Shown here: positions 12,830-23,800 of the stretch, piece after piece | Numbering within the stretch: the stretch's first letter is position 1 | How the letters are laid out: the number at the start of each line of letters is the position of its first letter | Assembly: GCA_973895155.1 (NCBI GenBank) | Contig: OZ316891.1 | Coordinates: forward strand, 6,696,001-6,760,000 | Length of the DNA stretch: 64,000 nt | Origin: Marsupella aquatica | Lineage: Eukaryota; Marchantiophyta | Direction: 5' to 3' | The notes under the pieces: model-generated | Databases searched by the model: none | What the model saw: only the letters and a program-made list of their open reading frames with translations | What the model was told of the DNA's origin: nothing | Made by a program: the position numbers and the translations under genes

Positions 12830-13160
12830 TTCTTTTGAGTAGTGCCTTCGTTCTGTTGCAGGTGTTTGTGTGTCCGTTTGGCTTAGGCCTGTTGGTTTTG
12901 CTGGTTTTTCCTTTGTTTTCCCCCTTTATTGTGTTCACCAGGCATTTCAGTAATAGTTTACTGATAGGTAGGGTGTAGGATTTAGGTTCTTTGGCTTTTC
13001 TTACCTGGGGGCTTATGCCCTGGTCCTTTTGGCTTTTTGTTTTTTCTCCCTTGATTGGGTTTCTTGAATGAGTGATTTTGTCTTCCCTTTGGGCGCCTTT
13101 TGTTTTTTTTGGATATTTGGTGTCCTGTTTGGGATCTTGTCTCCCAGATTGGCAGAGTGA
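12830..13160. repeat. dispersed T/G-rich repeat next to the IPP isomerase fragment
   Basis: The T/G-rich segment ends GGGATCTTGTCTCCCAGATT, closely like GGGATCCTGTCTCCCGGTTT at 5341, and similar text occurs near 7375. It abuts the start of the partial isomerase copy at about 13168. It may be an old mobile-element remnant; no coding domain was identified. Confidence 0.4.
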
Positions 13161-13167
13161 TATACAC

Positions 13168-14105
13168 AATGAAGTGGTGCAGAACCTGGTTCTTTGGAGG
13201 TGTTGTCAAGGGAGCCTCCGGCAGCAGCAAGGGGGCGATCTGCTGTTGTTTTTGCACAGTTCTAAAGAGAACGAGCAGCTGGGAGTCGCTCTGTCAGCTG
13301 CGAGCAAGAATATGGGGGAGGTAGTGGAGCAAATGGACCCAGTTCAGCAGCAGCTGATGTTCGACGATGAGTGAGAATTCGCCCTTTTTTTTTCTTCTTT
13401 TTTTTTATCTCGGGTTTTGGTTTGGAACTCTCAGTCTTTGACACTGCAGTGGGAGAGGAAAAGAGAGGGAGGAAGGGAGGAACGCAAGGAAAAATGTAAT
13501 GCGTCTGTAAGCCGATGAAATTGAATGGCAGCTCAACAGAAATGGAGTTCTTACATCAGATTTCTGGGCTCTATCTCAGACAAACAGTTGCATAATCTGG
13601 ACTGAGAATCCTGATCAGTGTGAGCTGAGATTTTAACTTTCGATGGGGGCAGGCGGGTTTGCTAGAGGTGTAAAGGGAGAGATTCAGAGAAGGAGAGGGA
13701 GTAATGGATGAATGAATCTAACTGGATCATGAGACCAAGTCTGTACAAGAGCTCCCAAATCTATCAAATCAGGACATATCAAGTGGTCAAATAAAGTCTA
13801 GGCAGTCGTTCGAGTTCCATAATTTGCGCTGTGTGTTTAGTGTCATGACTCGCTGATTTCTGATCAGAATGGGAAAAGAAATGACAATATTGTTGATTGT
13901 TGTCGTCCTTTGAAGAGAGTTGAACTCAAATCTATTTAAATGGTGGGTGGGTGCAGGTGCATTCTCGTGGACGAGAAGGACAATATTGCAGGCCACGACT
14001 CAGAGTATAATTGTGAGAATCTGTGTATTTGCCCGTTTTCGAGGGTTTTAGGTTCTTTTGCTAAGCAACAAGGTATTTAGAGAGTCGCCGCCTCTCAAAA
14101 TTTTC
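13168..14105 (+). pseudogene. 5'-only duplicate of the IPP isomerase gene (exons 1 and 2)
   Basis: This matches the 5' region, exon 1, intron 1, exon 2 and the start of intron 2 of the complete gene at 24.4-27.0 kb. Exon 1 is 13312-13370; it begins ATGGGGGAGG and encodes QMDPVQQQLMFDD. Exon 2 is 13957-14012, encoding CILVDEKDN then GHDSEYNC. Both splice donors and the exon-2 acceptor survive. Similarity stops near 14100 and no exon 3 follows; instead the MTG1-type gene starts 130 bp later. Without exons 3-6 there is no NUDIX core and no catalytic cysteine, so it cannot make an active isomerase. It may still be transcribed. Confidence 0.85.
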
Positions 14106-14231
14106 TCCCGCCAACTGGTTGAGTGGGACGGCAAGGAGACAACTGGGTCGGATTGAATTGATATAATTGAATGCGAAGTCTAAAAATTCCAATTCCAATT
14201 TTGGCGTTAGGGTGACTGTGCTTGATCTATC

Positions 14232-17002
14232 ATGGCTGCGTTGAGAGGGTTTTGGAAGGAGGTCAGAACGGGGTTCTGGCTTGGTGGGAGGAGAACTGGG
14301 AAGTTGGTGCAACAGAGGAGAGATTATGCAGCAGACAACCTCTTGGAAGGAGCCGAGGTGATTAATTGGTATCCAGGACACATGGCATCAGCTACAAGGA
14401 ACATTCGTGAGCAGATACGGGGGGTCGATCTTGTGTTGGAGATTCGTGATGCAAGGGTACGCATTCCTCCCATCTCGTCGATTTGTGGCATACCTCACTC
14501 ATATTGCACTGGCATCTAACTCGGATACCATGCTGGTGATCTGAATATTTAGTTTCTACACATCCGAGGTATGATGTTTTTTCGCGGATTGGACGATGTT
14601 GACTCAAGCGCCATTTGGAAGTGCTTTGGTGGATACGTGCATGTTTTAAATGCTTTTGCAATGCTAGGGAGGGCTACATTTACGACGAAAGGCAATTTTG
14701 TGGGTTGACTGTGGAACATTTGCTCGACGATTCATGAAGACATTACCAGTCTCACAGGACAGGGCAATTAGAATTACTAGTATGGGTCAGATAGTTCGGG
14801 TTAATTTAGTTTTCATACTTTGTGTTTTCGTTCCTGTCTTCTCTGTCACAGATACCACTGTCATCTGCAAACCAGGAGCTACAAGAGGTTCTAAGTCGGA
14901 AAAAACGTCTCATTGTTTTAAACAAAATGGACCTTGCCAACCCCAACATGATGCTCGTAAGAATGATTTCTTTCCTTGAGAATTCTCTTTTGATGGCTTT
15001 TACGAGGACGGCTTCAAATGTCCTGGGGTTTGGACAATGAATTGCCCTGGATCAAACATATATTACTCCTTTTCCTCATCATTTCTGCTCTGATATCCGT
15101 TTCATCGCTTCTTTTGGGTCCTGTCCCGAAATAATTATTCATCTGTACCTTCACTTTATCAATGCAAATGCTAAAGGAAACATCTAGACATGCAAATGCT
15201 AAAGGAAACATCTGAACTTTCAGAAGTGGCGAGACTATTTCAAGTCTTGTGGACAAAACCACGTTTTTGTGAATGCTCACCATTCGAAAACTGTGAAACT
15301 GGTAAGGTCCTATCATAATACTGTGTCCAAGGAGCGACAAATTTATGAGTATGACGGAATTTGAAATGAAGTTACTCGGCGTTATCTTTCCTTGGCTAGT
15401 CATGACGGTCGGAAAAAAAGATTCTAGTGTAAGAAAAATTCAAAGTTCTAATAGATCATTTTTGTGTTTCCATTCCGAAGTCCCTGTTGATGGCACGCTT
15501 TAATTGAAGCTATTCCATACTCGTTTTGGCAGATGCTTGATGTTGCAAGAGGACAGCTTCGGACTGCTTTAGCTAAGGAACGAACTCTGCTCGTGATGGT
15601 GGTGGGCATTCCTAATGTGGGCAAGTCTTGCCTTATTAACACCATGTCAGCCGTCACGAGGGAGAACTTCTCAGGTTTCTCTTTACCTTTTTCTTCTATT
15701 TGGTAAATATTAGTTTGTTTCCCCTTTTCTGCCGCCGGGAGACAATATATACTATCTTTTATGTTATGATCGCTGTGTTTTAATATTCACGGGTTGAAGT
15801 TTCCGTAGCTGAAGATTTTCTTACTTTATAGTGCAGGGGCAGCCCAAGAAAGCGAAAGTAGGCCCTCTACCAGGTGTAACTCAACATGTGGCCGGATTTA
15901 AGGTATATTTTCCAATGCATAGAAAAGGCTAATTACCGGATACGTTTCAACTATGGGACGGAGGATGATTCACAATGCATCTCTGTATGCATAGACTCTG
16001 TTCATAATGATGCTCTGCTGTTTGCTCATCTTACATGAAAAAATGTCCAAGTGCATCTCTCTATCTTATGCTTACAGCCCAAAGAAAGCCAAAGGAGACC
16101 CTCTACCAGGCCCTCCCTTGCAGGCTGTAGCTTTGTCCTAACCGTATGAGGTAGCATGGATGGAACGCCGATCGGCTTTTACTTAAGATCGTTATCACAA
16201 TGACTCTTCCCGCACAGTCTCACAGTTCCCCTTCTCTGTCTGAGCTAACTGCCTTTTGCAGATCGGAGAAAAACCTAGTGCGTATGTGTTAGATACCCCT
16301 GGAGTGTTGGTCCCGAACATTCAAGATATAGAGACTGGGATGAAACTTTCTCTCACAGGTAAGCTTCGCATAAATTACGTTTCCAAGTAGGATTCTACAA
16401 CGTCAGAGTAGATGTCATTCAGCGGGGTGCAGTGTTCTCTAACACATGGAGAATGTGTGAAAATCGTGAGAGGACTAACCCCAATGTTTAAATTTGATGT
16501 CCAGGGGCTGTGAAAGACACAATTGTTGGCCAAGAGCGTCTTGCACGCTATTTGTTGTCCGTTCTTAATGCTCGCTCAGCACATTTGCGTTGGAATAAGG
16601 CATTTGCCACGGAAACTGAGGTCAGCAACTGTTGGTTTTCGCCATAGCATTCACTTGTTTGAGCAGCTGAAAGCAATTGAGTGCTAACTTCGGTATGATG
16701 TCCACCTGTTTCTCTTGCAGGGGAAGGACTCAGAATCCTTGTTGGCAGTTCGAGAGGTATTGGCTTCTGCCTGTCTCAAATTTGATGGAAACATGGAAGA
16801 CAAACAGGACATGGAAAGCTTAGTAGATTCACAGATGCATATTTTACGAAAGGTCTTTCATGTACCGACAGAATTGGGTGAAGCTGGGATGGAACGCGTA
16901 TCCCAGCATATCCTCGAGTTATACAGAAAGGGTAAGCTTGGTAAATACACGTTAGATCTTGTACCTGGTGTCAAGTCCAAAGCAATACATCCCGTTCTTT
17001 AA
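14232..17002 (+). CDS. MTG1: circularly permuted GTPase, MTG1/YlqF family (probably mitochondrial)
   Basis: There are eight exons: 14232-14456, 14852-14956, 15224-15301, 15533-15674, 15832-15902, 16262-16358, 16505-16620 and 16721-17002. All junctions are GT-AG and in phase, giving 371 aa. The G-motifs are in permuted order: NKMD (G4, residues 99-102), then GIPNVGKS (G1 P-loop, 161-168), then DTPG (G3, 218-221). The early WYPGHM and DARIP motifs are typical of YlqF/MTG1 proteins. The family assembles the large ribosomal subunit. The basic N-terminus (arginine-rich, residues 1-31) suits an organelle targeting peptide, and plant relatives act in mitochondria. The C-terminal helical domain (GNMEDKQDME) matches plant homologues. 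The acceptor at 15831 is chosen because it alone keeps frame. Intron 5 contains a decayed copy of part of exon 5. Confidence 0.92.
16076..16110 (+). repeat. relic copy of exon 5 inside intron 5 of the GTPase gene
   Basis: The sequence AGCCCAAAGAAAGCCAAAGG and what follows closely matches 15841-15874 in exon 5. It has one inserted base and a few substitutions and is preceded by an acceptor-like CTTACAG. This looks like a local exon duplication that has decayed. Confidence 0.8.
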
Positions 17003-17563
17003 TGAATATTATATTGCTCGTCTTTGTGCCTCAATAGTGGGAGACGACATCTTTATTGGTGGTTTATCTGGCCTCTCTCACTGTGGATACTTATGCATAG
17101 GCTTACAGAAAGGTGCTTTGGTGATCTCTTGTACACAGTCTATGTAAAGGCATTCGTTTCCATTAGTTGTTGTCTTGCTCCAAATTTTCTTGAAGCTGAT
17201 TGTGGTATTCACCACCTCCTTCTTGTAGGGCTCTTGCCAATACTCATGATAGAATAGCTCTAGGAACAGACCCTATGCAGGACCAATGGGATCTGGGGAA
17301 TGAACAATAGTTATCGGTTTTGGTGTCAGCCTCTGCAGGAATTAGGAGAATACTAATAACAGTTCCAAAAGCAGGCCCACTCAAGTGACCCAAACCAAAG
17401 ACTGAACCCACTGAAAAATCTAGACACGAAATTTCAAGGCCAAGGACCCTATAAAAGACAAACCACAACAACAAGAGGAAAATGATCTCCACCATCCAGT
17501 GACAAAGGCAGCAAGAAGATGTTAAAAAAAGCACAGGGCCAATAAACTCCTTCGAACATGGTG
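17003..17563. other. 3' flank of the GTPase gene
   Basis: This stretch lies between the stop codon and the Copia element. Short ORFs only; it probably contains the 3' UTR. Nothing else is recognised. Confidence 0.5.
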
Positions 17564-17568
17564 GACAT

Positions 17569-17805
17569 TGTTGGAACTCTCGCAGTTCCACTTGCATCCG
17601 CGTCAGAGAGGTTGTTACTGTGGTCCGTTACCACTTGCTTCTTCTGACCACTTGTGCGAGTTACTGGCTTTCCGCTCTGCTGCTCTGTGTCTGATCTCCT
17701 TGTGTGCGCCTCATTGTGCTCTCTGCTCCGCTCTGTGCTTCACCTATTTAGTGCGCTAGTTCCTCCCTCGCCATAGAGCAGATGATCATAGTCTAGCTTT
17801 CAATG
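17569..17805 (+). repeat. 5' LTR of the Copia element
   Basis: This begins TGTTGGAACTCTC and ends in CAATG, where the 3' copy ends CAACA. The terminal CA has therefore been mutated in this copy. It is immediately followed by the tRNA primer-binding site. Confidence 0.93.
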
Positions 17806-17817
17806 TGGTATCAGAGC
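17806..17817 (+). promoter_or_regulatory. primer-binding site (initiator tRNA-Met)
   Basis: TGGTATCAGAGC directly after the 5' LTR is the standard plant Copia primer-binding site. Confidence 0.9.
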
Positions 17818-17985
17818 ACAGGGCTCTGCGCACTCTCTAGACGAGAAGATAGTGTATGCTACAGGCTAGTAATCCAGGTCAAAAGTTCCCTGGCTTCTTA
17901 CTCTTGCATTAGAATAGTCACAGTATAGTCCCGAGTGAGAGTTCCTCGTGGTTAATACTGTAGCAACATTCTTTATCATCCAATC

Positions 17986-18084
17986 ATGGATATGATGAAA
18001 ATGTTTACTGAGGTAGACAAGCTGGACGGGACCAGCAATCATTTGGCCTGGACCATATTTGTGAAGAATCTCTTGAATACGTGA
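17986..18084 (+). pseudogene. gag N-terminal remnant
   Basis: This 32-aa ORF contains KLDGTSNHLAW, like the start of the Copia gag (UBN2-type) domain, and ends at TGA. The rest of gag, the protease and the integrase are gone. A deletion joins this region to a proline-rich stretch (PPEDPPHHDD-type) that normally precedes reverse transcriptase. Confidence 0.75.
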
Positions 18085-18218
18085 CTCCCCCTGAGGATCC
18101 ACCTCACCATGATGATGCCACGGGAGTTGACCCTCATTTGGCCCCTTCACATGTTCCCGCTCCCGTTTGACATTCCCTACGAGCATGACATCCTCCATCC
18201 TGGCAACAGGACTGTGAT

Positions 18219-19903
18219 ATGAGTCGACTCCCAGATCACCTTGACACCTTTCTTGTCAAATCAGCTGAACCTGAGATTGACGATGTCTTTGTCTCTGATG
18301 CTCTTAATCATCCACCGTGGAAGGCGGCTATGCAAGAAGAATTCGACGCACTTCTCCAGATGGGCACCTGGGAGCTTGTCCCTCTTCCTCCAGGGAAAAG
18401 GGCCCTTTCGGCAAAATGGATTTTTCGGTCCAAACCGGACCTCAATCCTACTTGGTTTCAACTTAAAGCCCGTCTGGTGGCACGTGGCCTTGAGCAGAAA
18501 TATGGCATCGATTACTACGAAACATTTGCCCCCGTGGTAAAATGGTCCACACTCCGAACAATCATTGCTCTGGCTATGGCACATGGCTGGGAACTTCACC
18601 AACATGGACGTAATTACTGCGTTCTTAAATGGCACTATCACTGAGGAATTATACATGCAACAACCACATGGCTTTGCTATTACTGGACTGGAACACTTAG
18701 TCTGTCGCCTCAAACAATCTCTTTACGGCCTTAAACAATCCCCATGCGCCTGGTACCACAAAATCGACTCTTACCTTCAGAGTACCAGTTGGACCAGGAG
18801 CTCAGCTGATGACAATTTGTACTTCCTCTGTGACGGCCCCTCTTTGGTGATACTTATGCTCTACGTAGATGATCTTCTGGTTACTGGCAATGATCCTTCC
18901 AAAATTTCATCAGTCAAAGCTTAGCTTCAACACAAGTACAACATGAAAGATCTCGGCCCTGTCCAGAAATACCTTGGCATCGAATTTCTCCATAATCCTG
19001 AAGGACTTCTTCTTCATCAACAATCCTATTGTAAGAAGCTCGTTTCAGGAATTTGGCATGGTCAACTACACTCCTGAATTTGTTCCTCTTCCTGAAGGGC
19101 ATGTTCTCACTTCCAACACAGGCACGTCTCCCGTTGACATTACCGATTATTGCCACGCTGTTGGCAAACTCATCTTTCTCACTCATACTCGACCTGACAT
19201 TGCATACGCTGTTGGTATTGTCAGCCGCGCTACATGATGAAACCTCAACAACGACATTGGGAATCTGTGAAACATATCCTTCGCTATCTCAGTCACACCT
19301 AGGATTATGGCATTTACTACCGTCTATCCCCTACCATTTCTCTTGCCGGCTACACTGATGCTGACTTCCTGGGCTGCCCTGAAACTCGTCGCTCCATCGG
19401 CGCCTACTTATTTGAGCTTGCTGCTGGCCCCATTTCCTGGTCCAGCAAACAACAAACCCACTGTGTCTGACAGTACTACCGAGGCTGAATACAAAGCTCT
19501 TTCAAAAGGTGCTAAGGAAGGAGTCTACATTCGTTGCCTTCTCAAAGAACTTGGTGTCAACTCCTCTCTTCAGGTGCCACTTACCTTATCTGGCTCTCCC
19601 ATTTTCTCTGATCTTTCGCTGGCCTCAACGCCCTCTTCTCTGGATCTTCACTTACATTGCGACAATCAGGGGTCTATCAAGCTTGCTAGAAATCTGGTGT
19701 TTCATGCCCGTACCAAACATATCGAGGGGAAGCACCATTTCATACGTGAATGGGTGCTAGAGGGGGAGATTTCCCTCTCCTATGTTCACTCATTGGAAAA
19801 TCCTGCTGATCTTCTCACTAAACCACTTGGGAGACTCAAATTTGAGAAACATAGATCCTTTATTGGAATAAGGTTGGTTACACATATGTCTGGCTACTCC
19901 TAA
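18219..19903 (+). pseudogene. Copia reverse transcriptase and RNase H, frameshifted
   Basis: Reading resumes in several frames. 18219 to about 18600 holds HPPWKAAMQEEFDAL, LVARGLEQKYGIDYYETFAP and KWSTLR. From about 18601 to 18924 it holds AFLNGTITEELYMQQP, CRLKQSLYGLKQSP and the catalytic YVDDLL; the frame ends at TAG 18922. The middle piece (18925-19240) has MKDLGPVQKYLGIEF and TRPDIAY. From 19307 to 19903 it carries RNase H with DSTTEAEYKALS, HCDNQGSIKLA, ARTKHIEGKHHFIRE and DLLTKPL. At least two frameshifts and a stop make it non-functional. Once it would have copied the element's RNA. Confidence 0.92.
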
Positions 19904-19906
19904 TCA

Positions 19907-20203
19907 CTAACTGTGTCTCAGCTCATACTGCCGATCTACTTCTTCTATCCCCACACTCGGATAATATACTGCTAGGAACCGCTTTGCCTCTGCATATGTT
20001 CTAAAGGATTCATGACAATTCCCCGAGTATTGTGTCACTTGCTTATCTGCCTCGGCCCATGTTCTATATATTCCTGGAACTCGGCCTACCGCCACTGCAT
20101 AATACTTCTTCGGCGCCTCCGCTCCTCCTCTGATTTGGGCCAATTGGCCTTCTCCCCTGCTCCATGCCGGCTGCCGCCTTAGTACTTCTTGTCTCTGCTG
20201 CAT
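19907..20203 (-). CDS. antisense ORF with an RNase H1 N-terminal (viroplasmin-type) domain
   Basis: This 98-aa ORF lies on the strand opposite to pol, between RNase H and the 3' LTR. Residues about 32-78 contain KKYYAVAVGRVPGIYRTW followed by CHESFRTYAEAKRFL. These match the short RNA/DNA-hybrid-binding fold found at the N-terminus of eukaryotic RNase H1 and in caulimovirus P6 (Pfam Cauli_VI). Key aromatic and glycine positions (YYAV..GR.PGIY..W, F.(S/T)...A..FL) are kept. The start at 20203 is the first ATG, but the frame is open further upstream to about 20250 (TKAVGTYAANAE). The domain suggests nucleic-acid binding. Whether it is expressed from the element is unknown. Confidence 0.6.
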   Translation of the reverse strand: MQQRQEVLRRQPAWSRGEGQLAQIRGGAEAPKKYYAVAVGRVPGIYRTWAEADKQVTQYSGNCHESFRTYAEAKRFLAVYYPSVGIEEVDRQYELRHS

Positions 20204-20613
20204 CTCTGCATTGGCGGCGTATGTTCCTACTGCCTTCGTCGTGCCAATTGCTCTCGATTTCCGTGTTCTTCTCTCAGCGTCAACGTTTTCCCTGGGAAAC
20301 TCAACACCCTCTCTCCTTCCTGAAATCTCATTTCAGAGGGGGCATTGTCTGCTTCCACCTTCCTCTCGGTCTTTGGTTTACGTTCCTGCTCCAGCTCTAT
20401 TTTTGCGATTCCCAGTCTCTCAACTGCTGCACCAACTTCACACAAATCTGGTGACATTTTTGGAAGCACCACGTACCTTGTCACCTCCAGTCCCACTATG
20501 ACGATTTTGATCACGCTGCGGACCACCCACTCTCGTCGTCGCCCTTGTTCCGGCTGCATCGTTGTCATTTGCATCTCTGTGCCTCGTTCCTACCTCTCTT
20601 CCTCGAGAGGGGG

Positions 20614-20850
20614 TGTTGGAACTCTCACAGTTCCACTTGCATCCGCGTCAGAGAGGTTGTTATTGTGGTCCGTTACCACTTGCTTCTTCTGACCACTTGT
20701 GCGAGTTACCGGCTTCCCGTTCTGCTGCTCTGTGTCTGATCCCTTGTGTGGGCCTCATTGCACTCTCTGCTCCGCTCTGTGCTTCACCTATTTAGTGTGC
20801 TAGTTCCTCCCCTTGCCATAGAGCAGATGATCATAGTCTAGCTTTCAACA
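20614..20850 (+). repeat. 3' LTR of the Copia element
   Basis: This begins TGTTGGAACTCTC and ends TTTCAACA. It is preceded by a polypurine tract and followed by the GACAT target duplicate. Confidence 0.93.
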
Positions 20851-20855
20851 GACAT

Positions 20856-23800
20856 TGACATTGAGGTCTCTAAATCTGATTGCATGCTGGCACAACCGCA
20901 CAAGCCTCCTGGTTTTGTGAGGACCTTGGGTTAAACTTACATTTCTTGTGTGATGACTGAAAAACGATTCTGTCAGAATGGTAACATCACATATGGTTCC
21001 AAAATGTTGCCTTGATGATATCTTATTATGAAGTAGCCTTCCTCTGCATCACTCACACCTTGTTTTCCCCCAAATTGCCACCACACATGATATCACACGT
21101 CTGTCAAGGGATCTTGTATTTGGTAGTGGTTGACGCATTAGTACATGTGTACTATTGAGAGAGTTACATATGAGTTCTGGTCATGCAAGCGAATTCAACA
21201 ATCAGCCAAGTCTAGAGTGCGCAAGTTTAGAGTGCGCAAGAATGGTGAAGTATGCCCTTGTGGTGGTTGCCAGTGTAAAATCTCAGCATACAGCAACTTG
21301 AGGGGCCAATGGAAAGTGCTCCTTCTTTGGGGCTGGTATACACTTAAAGAGAATTTGCGAGTGCACTTCTCTACTAATGGACAATAAGGTTCCTAGCTAC
21401 CTAATATAATTGTATTCAATATAACCTTGGTTTCAGTAGCTTTCTGGAGATGGTATTTCTATCATGATGATAGGGGCATACTCTTAAATACAATAAAAAA
21501 TAGTGGTAGCACTGTCAATTGGAACCTCTATAGTGGCGAATTAGTTAAAAGTTGTTTTTACTACGAGAGGATCTTCTTAACCAGACAGATTGTACTCCAA
21601 TTGTATGAACCAGTTAGTCTTGTCCTTGCAGAACCAGGTTTGCTTGCCATTATTTGTCGACCTCTAGAAACTTTGCTTGAAATGGATTTGTTATGATTAT
21701 TTGTTGGTCCTGGGGCCATGCTAGTATTTGGTTCATTCTATAAACTCTACTTCAAATCTAACAGTACAACGTCTCCACACCTTCTTGCAAGCTGCATGGG
21801 AGATCGAGACTAGTCACCATTTTATAGTATGGATTGAAGGGAAATTGCAGACTCTGAAAATGGGATAGCTGAAAACCTCTGAATGTAGTTTTATGCTCAC
21901 AGCTTGCCTGGATGGCAATAATGGAATAGACGCTTATACGAAGTCCCTATCATCATGATAGAAATACCATATCCAAAATGGAAAAGACCAAGCCAGGAAA
22001 AGACTTGCTCCTAAGTAGTCTTTTGCATTACCATTCTAAAGGTAGTCTTCCTTGTGCCTAAAACAAACAAAATAGTCTTATACCAAACGACAACAAGCAA
22101 AACAACAACAACAAATCTCTTATACCATTGTAATGCACATGTCAGTCTAGAAAGTAGTTGCACATGTATCTTGTAAGTACCTACTTTAAAAGCAAGTACA
22201 TCCATGGGTATTCCCTTGCATTGGCTATCCCTTTCACTCAATCCAAGGGTAATAAAATCACTGAAATATATTTGATGGTATTGGTTTGTTCCTTCCTTTT
22301 CCACTTTTGTAAATTGCATGGAAGCTTTTAGGTAGGATACTTAGCTTTTGTAATTCATTTTTGATTTGAAATATAATATTTATGTACTACCCCATTGCAC
22401 GTGCATTGCACAATTGTCATTACAGCCATTTCATTGTTGTGACTATTTCATTGGTACCATTAATTATCATTGTGGCCATTTCATTGTTAGGATCAATTAT
22501 TGTTGTGGCCAATTTATGCTTGGGGCCATTGTGTCCTTGGTCAATAAGGTTATTGCAAAAAGGAAGTTAGGATTTACTGTTAAATGTAACTTGGAAAATA
22601 GAGAGAATAGAAAAAATAACTCATCGTGAGAATAGAGAATAGAGAGAATCTTGCTGGGCCCACATATAGAAAAAATAATTCATACAGAAAATAGAAAAAA
22701 TAAGATAAAACTATTCTCCTCTCTATAAACTTTAAGTTTTTTTCTGCTTGCCTATAAATAATCTCTAATTTGTATTTTTCTCTTTCTATACTTTTACTAT
22801 ATGTCAATGGGGCAATCAGGTGTCCAATTTAATGTGGGGTTTACTCAGATTTTCTTGTCAGGTACACCTACCCATAATAACCACATGTCAACTCACACTC
22901 AATTTTCAAACATTTTGGATGTTAGTCCATGATGATTCTAGGTGTGGGTGGAAGCGCATCTGTGACCCAAGCACTTTAAATACAAGGATCATAATGAGTT
23001 TCCTCCAAAAATGCATTTTGTAAGTACACTGGCATTAAAGTAACCTGGACGGCATAATGACTGCAGTGGCTGCAGTTCAGTAGTTGGCTTTAGAATGACT
23101 CTGGGGCCTATTCAGGTATGGTGGCTAAGCCCCTACATAGCAAGTACTGTAGTGGGGCCAACAAAATGTTGAGTGAGTGGTTATTCCGTTGAGTATTTTA
23201 GACCACATCAAAGGTGGTCCAAACTCCAAACATTTCCAAACTTTGGCCCCTGCATTCAAGAATTTTTATTTATCTAACTTCATTTCATAAGTCTGGAGTC
23301 TATCTTTAGAACAAGAAGTGGCCCTCCAATTGTGATTGGGTAAACAAGTTACAAGTGCCCATTGTAAGGTCACCCTTAGGTGGATGACTCTGATGGGTTC
23401 AACAAAGGAGATGGATGATGGGGTTGAACCTAGGTTGAACTCCTACTCTCCTGGAACTCTGGACGAGCTGAGTAGGTCCATGAGACTAGGAACTGTCTTC
23501 TTAATTAATGCCACAATTCAACATCAATCCTTGACCAAATTCAATTCTGGCTTAACTCCCTTGGTAGGTTGAGTCTAGAGGTGGGTGAAAACAAGAAATC
23601 CCAAACTTGAACATTGACTTGATGTCATGGGAATCAACGCCCCAAATCCTGCCCCCAAATTAAGCATAGCTCCACCACCCTAGATTACACTTCAAACCAA
23701 CCAGTCCTCTTGATCACAAGGACTGGCATGATTATGCTCCAACCCATGACCCAATTATTTTTGGGAGACTCCTCGACCAGATGTCCCTTAGTTTGGCCGT

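Larger units (their letters stand above)
17569..20850 (+). mobile_element. Copia-type LTR retrotransposon, internally deleted
   Basis: Two 237-bp LTRs (17569-17805 and 20614-20850) flank the element, and the 5-bp sequence GACAT borders it on both sides (17564-17568 and 20851-20855), which is a target-site duplication. A primer-binding site TGGTATCAGAGC (17806-17817) is complementary to initiator methionine tRNA. A purine tract GAGAGGGGG precedes the 3' LTR. The order RT then RNase H, and the RT motif YVDDLL, identify Copia. At about 3.3 kb it lacks most of gag, all of protease and integrase, and its pol is frameshifted, so it is non-autonomous. The LTRs differ at roughly 15 sites by eye, so the insertion is not recent. 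Confidence 0.95.

Noticed and set aside
15675-15836. Frameshift at exon 4-5 of the GTPase if the acceptor GTGCAG is used
   Set aside because: Using the acceptor ATAG at 15830-15831 restores the frame (VQGQPKKAKVGPLPG), so no frameshift is needed.
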